Of a DNA stretch of 64,000 nucleotides, positions 56,921 to 64,000 are shown piece by piece. The translations under genes and the position numbers were made by a program. The DNA comes from VRUE01 sp963737575 (lineage in GTDB: Bacteria; Actinomycetota; Thermoleophilia; Solirubrobacterales; 70-9), in contig CAVTTJ010000010.1 in the NCBI GenBank assembly GCA_963737575.1, forward strand, positions 5,845-69,844, read 5' to 3'. The notes under the pieces were generated by a model. The model was not told the DNA's origin and ran no database searches. It saw nothing but the letters and a program-made list of their open reading frames with translations. Within the stretch, counting starts at the first letter, position 1, and every line of letters begins with the position of its first letter.

Positions 56921-57940
56921 TTACCTGGTCGCCCCCGCTGTGACCGGCGGCTGCCTGGGCGGTTCGAATGCATATGCCGGGAACTCTTCGCCGGAGATGC
57001 GTCGTCGGACCACTTCGAGACTGGCCGGGAAGTTCTGGAGGCGGAAGGGGTTGACTTTGCCGAAGTCCTGGTAGTAGACGAGCATCCTGGTCCGAGGATG
57101 GCGCCTGACCCAGACGAACAGGCGCTTGACGAAGACGGGGTCGTCGCGGCCTGTCACACCCCACTCAGTAAGGACGAACGGGCGGCCCCGGAAGCTGTCG
57201 TACATCTTGTTCAGGGACTTCCAGTCCGCATAGTTGGAGTAGAAGTCCGTGCCGTACCAGTCGGCGTAGGCGCGCCCGGGAAAGAATCGTTCCGGCCGGT
57301 TCGAGGGCAGGCTTGGAGAGCCGGCGGGGAGGGGGCTCCAGAGCACGGCGACCGGTGCCTTCGGCAGACCGGTGGGGAGGGGCGCTCCCTCTTCTCGCAG
57401 CGGCGGCAGCCCGGCACTCTGGAGGCGGGCGTCTATCTTGGCCAGCTTGCCGCCGCCGTGCACGAGGATGTAGATTCGCCGGAACGCCTGTCGGTACCAG
57501 TAGGGCCGGTGCTGGGCGCCCCGCAAGGCGCCTGCGCAGTCATAGGAGGCGTACGCGTTGAGGCAGCGGTTCGGCTCGCCCAGCGGGCGGATGTAGGCGC
57601 GCATCCCCTGGGACCAGAACAGATAATTAAGCGCGACCAGGTAGGAGTCGCCGTAGCCGTTCGCGATCTGCCTTGGGTCGATCAACTCATGGCCGTCGTT
57701 CGGGTCTGCGGTCGAGATGTGCAGGATCGGGCGCGCTTCGGCTTTCTGCCAACGCTTGATCGAGCCGGTCAGGTCAGAGCCCCAGGTCTGGAAGGTCTCT
57801 ATCACCGGGGGATGCTTGCCGACGAGATCCGAGAATTCGCGGAATTCGGCATTTACGCCAGTGTCCGAGACGCCGAAGAAGACCTGGCCGGGGGGCGGCT
57901 GCAATCCAGCGGCGACTGCGCCTGCCGGGGTCAGTGCCAA
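56921..57940 (-). CDS. secreted GH26-like glycoside hydrolase, copy A
   Basis: The family resemblance is by the acid/base block YIRPLGEPNRCLN (Glu122 from TTG 57940), which recalls H-E-x-N of GH26, and the nucleophile block RPFVLTEWGVTGRDD (Glu259). The first residues up to AVAAG form a signal peptide, but its positive start is missing if TTG 57940 is used. In-frame upstream codons include only a CTG (57982) preceded by AGGGAGG, so a non-canonical start is possible. A conserved Cys pair (RCLN...YDC) is shared with copy B. The glycan substrate is unknown. The gene lies directly upstream of the GT39 copy A gene on the same strand. Confidence 0.7.
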   Translation of the reverse strand: MALTPAGAVAAGLQPPPGQVFFGVSDTGVNAEFREFSDLVGKHPPVIETFQTWGSDLTGSIKRWQKAEARPILHISTADPNDGHELIDPRQIANGYGDSYLVALNYLFWSQGMRAYIRPLGEPNRCLNAYASYDCAGALRGAQHRPYWYRQAFRRIYILVHGGGKLAKIDARLQSAGLPPLREEGAPLPTGLPKAPVAVLWSPLPAGSPSLPSNRPERFFPGRAYADWYGTDFYSNYADWKSLNKMYDSFRGRPFVLTEWGVTGRDDPVFVKRLFVWVRRHPRTRMLVYYQDFGKVNPFRLQNFPASLEVVRRRISGEEFPAYAFEPPRQPPVTAGATR

Positions 57941-58011
57941 GGCCGCCGCGGCCAGGGCCAGTACCTTTGCGTTGATTCGCAGGCGATTCGTGTGGCACCT
58001 CCCTTCATCCG

Positions 58012-59490
58012 ATGGAAGCCGACGAGACCATCAACACGACTCGGGGGCGCAGGTTCCTGTGGTCGGTAGTCGCCTTAACCGCACTCGCCGCCGCGTTGCG
58101 CTTCTCGACGCTCGGACTGCAAAGCTATCGCCACGACGAGGCCGTGACAGCCGGACGGGTCCTCGTTTCCAGCCTCTCGGGCACGATGCGCCTGGTCTGG
58201 ACCAGTGAGTCGACGCCGCCGCTCTACTACGTGCTCGCCTGGTTCTGGTCGCACCTGTTCGGAGTGCACGAGGTGGGGCTGCGCTCGCTGTCCTCCCTGT
58301 TCGGAACCGCGACAGTACCGGTTGCCTACCTGGCGGGACGAGAGCTGATCGACCGGCGCGCCGGCCTCGTCGTGGCAGCGATCGTCGCGGTCAACCCCGT
58401 CCTCGTCTGGTATTCGCAGGACGCTCGCTCCTACGCGCTGCTCGTCCTGCTCAGTACGACGGCACTGCTGTTCTTCCTGCGCGCCAGGAGGGGGTCGGCA
58501 AAGGACCTCGCCTGGTGGGCGGTGTTCTCGGCCCTCGCGCTCGCCACCCACTACTACGCGATCTTCCCCCTTGCGATCGAGGCGGCCTGGCTGCTGGTCT
58601 CCGCGCGCCCCCTGCGCAGCGTCGCCTGGGCGCTTGCTGCGGTGGCCGCCGCCGGTCTGGCGCTGGCCCCGATTGCCCTGCACCAAGCGCAGGGCTCTAA
58701 CAACGACTGGATCTCGGCCTTTCGCATCACCCGTCGCCTTCACGACGCCGCGATCGCCTTCTTCGCCGGGGAAACCGGCCTCCTCAAGCATGCCCTGGTG
58801 CCGATGGCGCTGCTCGCGGGCGCGATCGCGCTGCTTCTCCTGCGGGGCGGCGTTCGCGAGAAGCGCGGCGCTGGAGTAGCGCTCTCGGTCGGCGCCGGAA
58901 CTGTAGCGCTGGCGCTGGTCTTCGCCGCTCTCGGGCAGGACTTTGTGCTTGGCCGCAACCTACTGCCGGCGCTGATCCCGCTGGGTATGGTCGGGGCGGC
59001 CGGCATCGCGGCGCCTCGCAGCGGCCGGTTGGGCGTCGCGGTCGGCGCCTCGTTGATCGCCTACTGGCTCGCGTTCTGCGTCTACGCCGACTTCCGCCCC
59101 ACGCTGCAGCGAGAAGACTGGCGCAGCATGGCGGAGAGGATAGGGCCGCCGTTGGGGCGGCCCCGGGCGATCGTCGTCTGGGAAGAGGGCGGCGAACCGT
59201 TGTCGTTCTACATCGCAGGGGACGAGCACCAGGCGAAGTGGAAGCACTGGCACGGTGGCCAGGTCCCGGTATCCGAGGTCGACGTGGTCAGCGGCCGGCC
59301 GCCGCCGCGGCGGCATCAGGTGCTCCCGCCCTCGTTCCACCAGGTCCGGCGGATAACGCGGGGGCGAATGACCCTGATCGGCTACCGGGCGCAACGCCCG
59401 CAGGCCCTACGCTGGGGTGAGCTGATCCACAACTTCACCGGTTATGCCAACAACGTGGTCCTGCTCGACGGGCCGCGAAGCACTCCCTAG
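58012..59490 (+). CDS. GT39/ArnT-like membrane glycosyltransferase, copy B
   Basis: The 492-residue protein has 11-12 membrane helices, the catalytic loop GLQSYRHDEAVT with the Asp-Glu pair, SQDARSYALLVLL and LGRNLLPALIPLG. It is clearly a paralogue of copy A, with the same order of helices and loops. The C-terminal 100 residues form a soluble tail outside the membrane region (RAIVVWEEGGEPLSFYIAGD). It should transfer a sugar from a polyprenyl carrier to an extracytoplasmic acceptor. Divergent from GH26-like copy A and sharing a CTAG stop overlap with GH26-like copy B. Confidence 0.85.
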   Translation: MEADETINTTRGRRFLWSVVALTALAAALRFSTLGLQSYRHDEAVTAGRVLVSSLSGTMRLVWTSESTPPLYYVLAWFWSHLFGVHEVGLRSLSSLFGTATVPVAYLAGRELIDRRAGLVVAAIVAVNPVLVWYSQDARSYALLVLLSTTALLFFLRARRGSAKDLAWWAVFSALALATHYYAIFPLAIEAAWLLVSARPLRSVAWALAAVAAAGLALAPIALHQAQGSNNDWISAFRITRRLHDAAIAFFAGETGLLKHALVPMALLAGAIALLLLRGGVREKRGAGVALSVGAGTVALALVFAALGQDFVLGRNLLPALIPLGMVGAAGIAAPRSGRLGVAVGASLIAYWLAFCVYADFRPTLQREDWRSMAERIGPPLGRPRAIVVWEEGGEPLSFYIAGDEHQAKWKHWHGGQVPVSEVDVVSGRPPPRRHQVLPPSFHQVRRITRGRMTLIGYRAQRPQALRWGELIHNFTGYANNVVLLDGPRSTP

Positions 59491-60539
59491 GGCGTCGTCG
59501 CGACGCCGCCGGGTGGAGGCGGCGGCGGCACCGGATGCCCGGGCACGAAGGCGGGGAAGCGCTTCGAGTGGATCTGCTGGTCGAGCGCCGCTTGGCTCAC
59601 CGGGTAGTTCTGGATCCGGTAGGGGCTCGAGGAGCCGAAGTCCTGATAGTAGATCAGCATCCTGCAACGGTCGTGGCGCTTGACCCAGGTCAGCAGGCGT
59701 TCGACGTAACCGGGATCATCTCCACTCGAGACGCCGAACTCCGGGATCGCGAACGGCTTCGACGAGTAACGGCGATACATGCCGTTGAGCGACTTCCAGT
59801 CCTGGTTATCCGAATAGAAGTCGGTCCCGACCCAGTCGACATATCCGTCGCCCGGGTAAAAGTTCTTGGGCCGGTTCTGGGGCACGGTCGGGGAGCCGGC
59901 CGGCAGCGTGCTCCAGAGCACCGCGATCGGGGCCCGCGGCAGGCCGATCACGCTGCGGTCCAGGGGGTCGAGCCCGGCCTCTTTGAGGCGGGAGTCGATC
60001 TTGGCCCGCTTGCCCCCGCCGTGAAGGACGATATAAATGCGGCGGAAGGCTTGGCGGTACCAGTAGGGGGTGTGCGAGGAGTCGCGCAGCCTGCCCAAGC
60101 AGTCATAGGACGAGTAGACGTTGAGGCAGCGGTTAGGCTCGCCCAGCGGGCGGATGTAGGCGCGCATCTGCTTCGCCCAGAACAGCTGGTTGAGGCGGAT
60201 CAGGTACTCGTCGCCGAGTCCCTGGGCGATCGCGCGGGGGCTGATCAGCTCGTGCCCGTCGCCGGAATCGGCCGTCGTGATATGGAGGACCGGCCTTGCT
60301 CGCGCCGCCTGCCAGCGTTCGATCGACCCGGGGAACTCCGAGCCCCAGGCCCTGAAGCTCTCGATCAGCGCGGGATGCTTATGAAGGGCAATGCTGAAAT
60401 GCCCGAAGTCGGCAGAGTCTCCGGTATCGCTTGCGCCGAAGAAGATCTTGCGGCCTTGCGGCTGCAGCGAGTCGGCAGCGGCGGGCCCGGCCGCCGTCAG
60501 GCAGACCACCGTCACCGCCAGTATGCAGCGGGCGACCAT
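59487..60539 (-). CDS. secreted GH26-like glycoside hydrolase, copy B
   Basis: The 350-residue protein has a clean signal peptide (MVARCILAVTVVCLTAAGPA, cleavage after ADS region) and the same catalytic blocks as copy A: YIRPLGEPNRCLN (Glu134) and KPFAIPEFGVSSGDD (Glu267). The two proteins share FFG(V/A)SDTG near the start, PYWYRQAFRRIYI and HGGGK in the middle. Both putative catalytic Glu residues are kept, so both copies should be active. A Pro-rich tail follows the domain. Substrate unknown, presumably a polysaccharide related to the products of the neighbouring GT39 enzymes. Confidence 0.8.
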   Translation of the reverse strand: MVARCILAVTVVCLTAAGPAAADSLQPQGRKIFFGASDTGDSADFGHFSIALHKHPALIESFRAWGSEFPGSIERWQAARARPVLHITTADSGDGHELISPRAIAQGLGDEYLIRLNQLFWAKQMRAYIRPLGEPNRCLNVYSSYDCLGRLRDSSHTPYWYRQAFRRIYIVLHGGGKRAKIDSRLKEAGLDPLDRSVIGLPRAPIAVLWSTLPAGSPTVPQNRPKNFYPGDGYVDWVGTDFYSDNQDWKSLNGMYRRYSSKPFAIPEFGVSSGDDPGYVERLLTWVKRHDRCRMLIYYQDFGSSSPYRIQNYPVSQAALDQQIHSKRFPAFVPGHPVPPPPPPGGVATTP

Positions 60540-60867
60540 CTTGCGCCTGATGCAAGTCACTCGGGCGGGTTCTAGCGCACTCCGGCCGCCCACCGCAGGC
60601 CGGCAGGCCGGCGGCAACGGTTCTTGTCGGCCACGACCCTGCTACTTCTCGGGGCAGACTTCGTGGTCGAAATCCGGCTGCCTGTGGAACAGCACCCGCT
60701 AATAGCTGAACACGCCGGTGCCTGCGTCTCGAAGGTCAATTTCAGCCACGCCTGGCACGGTTCGTGCTGTCGAGCTGAAGACAGCCGGAGCAGCAAGGAG
60801 GATCGACCAACAGCAGCGGGCGGCCGAGTGGGCGACGGTGCGCCGCCCAGCTCGAACCGCATTGCTT
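60540..60867. other. 328-bp intergenic region without a confident gene
   Basis: The frame on the plus strand at 60624-60929 has no ribosome-binding site at its start and no motif. The GCCGGCAGGCCGGC tract is a short inverted repeat. I see no tRNA, riboswitch or transposon here. Confidence 0.5.
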
Positions 60868-61100
60868 TCAGACCCTCTCGTTGCAGTCGTGCTTTTTCAG
60901 GAGCTTGTTCTCCTGATTCGTCTGCTTAGCCGTTGGGTCTTGTGCGCCTTTTTCCACTGACTCAGTTGATTCGTGCACTGCTTGTGGGTCCAGTGCTCGT
61001 GGTGCCCGCTGTTATCTGCCAGAACCGAACCTGCGGCTCCGCTGAACGCGAGCACAGCCGCAACTGCGAACAATGCGGTCTTTCGCGCTAAACCAGACAT
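60868..61100 (-). pseudogene. small secreted Lys/His-rich protein, one frameshift
   Basis: From ATG 61098-61100 (AGGAGG upstream) the product has a signal peptide, MSGLARKTALFAVAAVLAF up to LADN, then HHEHWTHKQCTNQLSQWKKA. In the open frame it ends in an unrelated Arg-rich tail; one base near 60926-60940 (GGCTAAGC region) restores KQTNQENKLLKKHDCNERV and TGA at 60868-60870. The corrected protein of about 77 residues, with two cysteines, fits a family of tiny secreted proteins in this bacterial group. Function unknown. It is divergent from the histidine kinase gene. Confidence 0.6.
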
Positions 61101-61285
61101 ATAGGACCTCCTGGTTGGGATCCGGTCCGCCGACGTTAATCCTCGCCTCGTGCCGGGGAATCCGTAATCCCCCGCATATGGGCTGCGGTCTTTCCCGTCG
61201 GCGGCAGCCAGCTTTGATCCAGCCGTAGGAATGCGTAGCCAATCCCACATGGTGGCGACTGAACCGCAGTCGTCAACATGCCGCC

Positions 61286-62620
61286 ATGCAGCGAAAGAGA
61301 CGTAAGCCGCGAGCGAGAGCTGGTGATGAGCCGTCGGTTGGGGGCGCAGTCGGACGCTTCGCACTCGCCGGATTCATCGCCTTCGCCGTCGTTGGCATCG
61401 TCAGCTTCCTGATACTTCGTAATGTCGGCACCAGCGAGGCGCTCAAGAACGCTCGCAATCTGACGCAGATCGTCGGCCGCGGAATCGTCGAACCAAACCT
61501 CACCGAGGGGTTGGTTCGTGGACGCCCTGGCGCTGTTGCCCGTTTCGAACGGGTAGTCCGAGAAAAGGTGCTTCGCGACCCGATCGTCCGCGTCAAGCTG
61601 TGGACGCCCGCCGGCCGGGTGATCTACTCGGACGACAAGGCGCTGGTGGGGAAGCGCTACAAGCTCGGTGCGGACGAGGTGGCCTCGCTTCGCAACGGCA
61701 CCGTCGATTCCGGCGTCAGCGACCTCTCGCTGCCGGAGAATCGCTCCGAGCGCGGGCTCGGCAACAAGCTGCTGGAGGTCTACCTACCGGTGCGGACCCC
61801 GGGTGGGCGGCCGCTGCTGTTCGAGGCCTACCAGCGGTTCAGCTCAGTCGCCTCCAGCGCCCGCGACATCTGGCTCGCCTTCCTGCCGGCGCTGATAGCG
61901 GCACTGCTCGTCCTCTACCTCGTCCAGCTCCCGCTCGCGGCTTCCCTGGCCCGGCGACTGCGCCGCGGCAGTCGCGATCGCGAGGAGTTGCTGCAGCGTG
62001 CGGTCGACGCCTCGGCGGACGAGCGGCGACGGATCGCCGGCGACCTGCACGACGGTGTCGTCCAAGACCTCGCCGGACTCTCCTTCGGCCTCTCCGCAGC
62101 GGCAGAGCGCACGGCATTGGCGGGCGAGGAGGATGCTGCGGCTGAGTTGCGCGGCGGAGCACAGCAGGCACGCCAGAGTGTCCGGGCCCTGCGCAGCCTG
62201 CTGGTCGAGATCTACCCGCCGAGCCTCCGCCAGGCCGGGCTCGCCTCAGCCTTATCGGACCTGGTTGCGCCAGCCGCGGCACGCGGTATCGAGACGCACG
62301 TCGATGCACCTGACGAGTTGGATCTCGATCCAGAGGATGAGGCACTGCTATTCCGCGTCGGCCAGGAGACGGTGCGCAACGCGGTAGCCCACGCTGGGGC
62401 CCATAGGATCACCGTCATCGTGAGTCGGGACGCCGACCGCACCGCTTTGACCGTCGCCGACGACGGCCGAGGCTTCGATCCCGCGCGGGCAGGCGCTGGC
62501 GAAGGGCACTTTGGGCTGGCGCTGCTTCGAGACCTCGCGCGCGAGCGCGGCGCCGAGCTGACCGTCGATTCGGGTCCAGGGGCGGGCACCCGGGTGACGA
62601 TCGAGGTGCCCCGAGGATGA
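61286..62620 (+). CDS. NarL-type sensor histidine kinase
   Basis: The 444-residue kinase has membrane helices at about 23-45 and 195-216 flanking a 150-residue extracytoplasmic sensor domain. The HisKA_3 dimerisation block is DERRRIAGDLHDGVVQDLAG with phospho-acceptor His255, and the HATPase domain has QETVRNAVAHAG (N box) and VADDGRGFDPA (G1 box). It phosphorylates the response regulator encoded 4 nt downstream (ATGA overlap). The signal is unknown; divergent and convergent small secreted proteins flank the pair. Confidence 0.92.
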   Translation: MQRKRRKPRARAGDEPSVGGAVGRFALAGFIAFAVVGIVSFLILRNVGTSEALKNARNLTQIVGRGIVEPNLTEGLVRGRPGAVARFERVVREKVLRDPIVRVKLWTPAGRVIYSDDKALVGKRYKLGADEVASLRNGTVDSGVSDLSLPENRSERGLGNKLLEVYLPVRTPGGRPLLFEAYQRFSSVASSARDIWLAFLPALIAALLVLYLVQLPLAASLARRLRRGSRDREELLQRAVDASADERRRIAGDLHDGVVQDLAGLSFGLSAAAERTALAGEEDAAAELRGGAQQARQSVRALRSLLVEIYPPSLRQAGLASALSDLVAPAAARGIETHVDAPDELDLDPEDEALLFRVGQETVRNAVAHAGAHRITVIVSRDADRTALTVADDGRGFDPARAGAGEGHFGLALLRDLARERGAELTVDSGPGAGTRVTIEVPRG

Positions 62621-63243
62621 TCCGCGTGTTGTTGGCCGAGGACCACCCGGTTGTCCGGGCCGGGCTCGAAGCCTTGCTCGGCGCCGCCGAGGATGTCGAC
62701 CTGGTCGGCGCCGCCGCCGACGGCGAGGAGGCGGTCGAGCTGGCGACAGCGCTGGAGCCCGAGGTCGTCCTCATCGATCTCTCGATGCCACGGCTGGACG
62801 GGATCGAGGCGACCCGGCGGATCGTCGAGGCAAGTCCCGAGATTCGGGTGGTCATACTCACGGCCTTCTCAGACCGCGAGCGGATTCTCGGCGCGATCGA
62901 CGCCGGCGCGCTCGGATACCTGCTCAAGGACGCCTCCCCCGAGGAGCTGCTCGGCGGCGTGCGGGCCGCCGCCCGCGGCGAGGCGCCGCTGGCGGCAAAG
63001 GCGGCAAGCGAGGTGCTGGCGGCGCGCGCGGGGCGCCGCGAGGCCGAGCTGACGGGGCGCGAGCAGGAGGTGCTGGCGCTGGTCGCCGATGGCCTGCCGA
63101 ATAAGCAGATCGCCCGTCGCCTGGAGATCAGTGAGAAGACGGTCAAGGCCCACCTGACCCGGGTCTATCAGCAGATCGGCGTTACCGATCGCACGCAGGC
63201 TGCGCTCTGGGCACAGCGCCACCGCATATTTCCGCCGGAATGA
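62617..63243 (+). CDS. NarL/LuxR-type response regulator
   Basis: The 208-residue regulator has a receiver domain with acidic pocket AEDH, phospho-acceptor Asp54 in VLIDLSMP and Lys104 in YLLKDA. The C-terminal LuxR helix-turn-helix is ELTGREQEVLALVADGLPNKQIARRLEISEKTVKAHLTRV. It binds DNA when phosphorylated by the upstream kinase. Targets are not known; the nearby secreted-protein genes are candidates. Start overlaps the kinase stop. Confidence 0.94.
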   Translation: MIRVLLAEDHPVVRAGLEALLGAAEDVDLVGAAADGEEAVELATALEPEVVLIDLSMPRLDGIEATRRIVEASPEIRVVILTAFSDRERILGAIDAGALGYLLKDASPEELLGGVRAAARGEAPLAAKAASEVLAARAGRREAELTGREQEVLALVADGLPNKQIARRLEISEKTVKAHLTRVYQQIGVTDRTQAALWAQRHRIFPPE

Positions 63244-63269
63244 GCTGAGGAGGCCTCGGAACGACGAAC

Positions 63270-63291
63270 GGCCCCGCCGTCCGGCGAGGCC
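63270..63291. terminator. hairpin between convergent genes
   Basis: GGCC-C-CGCC (63270-63278) pairs with GGCG-A-GGCC (63283-63291) around a GTCC loop with one mismatch. It lies between the response regulator and the convergent small secreted protein gene and could end both transcripts. Confidence 0.4.
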
Positions 63292-63313
63292 GCCTTCGCC
63301 ACACGCACCGCGA

Positions 63314-63568
63314 CTACTTGTGGTTCTTGCCGTGGTCGTGTTTGTGTTTGCCCTTGTCCTTGCTCTTGCCCTTGTCGCGGCTGTTGCCGTTCTTGTCGCG
63401 GCTATTTCCGTTCTTGTCCCGGCTGGTGTGGTCGAGCTTCGTACTTGGCGTCCGGTCGGGACTGACCTGTTGTCCGCGATCGGTGCTGGCCTGGGCGACG
63501 CCGGCTCCGCCGACCGCCAGGGCGCCGCTGATTCCGGCGACTGCGAGGACCCGTTTGAACTTGCTCAT
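63314..63568 (-). CDS. small secreted protein with SRDKNGN repeats and Lys/His-rich tail
   Basis: ATG 63566-63568 has AAGGAG upstream, and the longer frame from 63610 is not supported. The 84-residue product has a signal peptide (MSKFKRVLAVAGISGALAVG, cleavage near AQAS), then a polar mature part with two SRDKNGN units, SRDKGKSKDKGKHKHDHG and an end rich in Lys and His. It is highly basic and could bind nucleic acid, anionic polymers or metal; none of this is shown. Convergent with the response regulator gene. Confidence 0.7.
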   Translation of the reverse strand: MSKFKRVLAVAGISGALAVGGAGVAQASTDRGQQVSPDRTPSTKLDHTSRDKNGNSRDKNGNSRDKGKSKDKGKHKHDHGKNHK

Positions 63569-63810
63569 GGTGACTCCTTTGTCGGTGGTGGTGTTCACGG
63601 GAGCCAGCATGCTCCGGTAGCGGTCGGGGTCTCAAGAGGACATTTGTCTTACGACCTCTCCTCGCCTTGTGCCCTTTCTTCGCGGTCGGCGGCGCGCTGT
63701 TTGACGCTCCGAGGTCGAGCGGGCACCAATCTGGGCAAAGTGCCTCAATCCAAGGCAGCTCCACTGCCCTCTACAGGCACAGATCAAGCTGGATCCAGCA
63801 GTCGGAGACC

Positions 63811-63851
63811 TCTAACCCGAAAGGTCGCGGGTTCGAATCCCGCCCGCGACT
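63811..63851 (+). other. tRNA-Arg(TCT)-like 3'-half remnant
   Basis: TCTAA-CCCGA (anticodon loop end and 3' stem), AAGGTC, a perfect T-arm GCGGG-TTCGAAT-CCCGC, 3' acceptor CCGCGAC and discriminator T follow in tRNA order. The matching 5' half (GTCGCGG, D-arm, 5' anticodon stem) is absent upstream, so this is not a working tRNA. Tyrosine integrases often duplicate just this segment. GGTACC-aactt-GGTACC lies 20 bp downstream. Confidence 0.55.
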
Positions 63852-63872
63852 CGCATCGAGACCCGGACGTGG

Positions 63873-63889
63873 TACCAACTTGGTACCGG
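63873..63889. repeat. GGTACC direct/inverted pair downstream of the tRNA-Arg-like remnant
   Basis: GGTACC at 63873-63878 and 63884-63889, separated by AACTT. A similar GGTACC pair lies near 53630-53648. The position next to a tRNA 3' end suggests integrase arm sites. Confidence 0.3.
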
Positions 63890-63977
63890 ATGAATCGTCC
63901 GATCCGTCCCATGAGTCCAGGGCGGGGGACGGGAGGGACGCATCGGAGGCATAGGGACGCATATGGCAGTCGTGTCC

Positions 63978-64000
63978 TTCGGCTGGGGGCCGAGCGGTCG
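63978..64000 (+). other. tRNA-Pro(GGG) anticodon-arm remnant, cut by the window end
   Basis: TTCGG/CCGAG (27-31/39-43) encloses a correct 7-nt loop CTGGGGG with anticodon GGG, followed by CGGTCG. Upstream sequence is not a D-arm, so only the 3' half of the tRNA seems present. It repeats the core seen at 53511-53530. Confidence 0.5.

Noticed and set aside
60624..60929. Plus-strand frame starting MSATTLLLLGADF
   Set aside because: It overlaps the frame-corrected small secreted protein on the other strand and has no start signal.

Overview
The window is about 70 percent G+C DNA, densely packed with genes on both strands. It comes from a high-GC Gram-positive bacterium, most probably a Thermoleophilia/Solirubrobacterales-type actinobacterium. 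I infer this from the gene families: an actinobacterial biotin carboxylase-BCCP fusion, an APS-type CysH, PucR and DtxR regulators, and several secreted PKD, delta-60 and YncE-like proteins with Lys/Gly/Val-rich C-termini. Many starts are GTG or TTG with a TANNNT box only 6-11 nt upstream, as expected for leaderless mRNAs. No database search was possible, so the taxon is an inference.

Layout. 1-5.5 kb: an acyltransferase (cut by the window edge) with an SGNH-hydrolase partner, a lipoprotein, a VOC protein, a membrane protein, two tandem S51 peptidases and a ferritin. 5.5-24 kb: a large amine/polyamine catabolic region. It holds an enolase-superfamily enzyme, an Orn/Lys/Arg decarboxylase, an FAD amine oxidoreductase, a minus-strand run (APC permease, UspA, PotADBC-type transporter, methylmalonate-semialdehyde-type dehydrogenase, SRPBCC protein) and a divergent plus-strand run (class III aminotransferase, PucR regulator, alanine dehydrogenase, succinate-semialdehyde dehydrogenase). 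Read together these import amines, transaminate them, regenerate pyruvate from alanine, and oxidise both C3 and C4 semialdehydes to central intermediates. 24-31.7 kb: an RTX-like secreted protein, then dodecin, rhodanese, sulfite reductase, APS reductase, ATP sulfurylase, APS kinase and a PHP phosphatase (sulfate assimilation). 31.7-53.2 kb: secreted proteins interspersed with central genes: acyl-CoA carboxylase alpha, sulfatase, sucCD, an aminotransferase, a DtxR regulator, HAD phosphatases, folP, a DUF1998 helicase, a TIGR00725 protein, a GNAT acetyltransferase and a GH15-like enzyme.

53.2-64 kb: tRNA-Phe is followed by tRNA-derived scars. A tRNA-Pro 3' half lies near 53.5 kb and again at the very end of the window, with a tRNA-Arg-like 3' half at 63.8 kb. 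They bracket a roughly 10-kb segment with a membrane-anchored PQQ-type propeller, two GT39-type membrane glycosyltransferases, two GH26-like secreted enzymes and a two-component system flanked by two small secreted proteins. No integrase remains, so this looks like a decayed island or integration hot spot.

Three themes recur. First, a roughly 70-bp interspersed repeat (copies near 21.4, 39.4 and 50.7 kb) forms the C-terminal tails of two unrelated proteins. Second, overlapping back-to-back -10 boxes sit in very short divergent intergenic regions. Third, about 15 single-base frameshifts interrupt otherwise well-conserved genes, including folP; I read most of these as sequence errors, not true gene loss.
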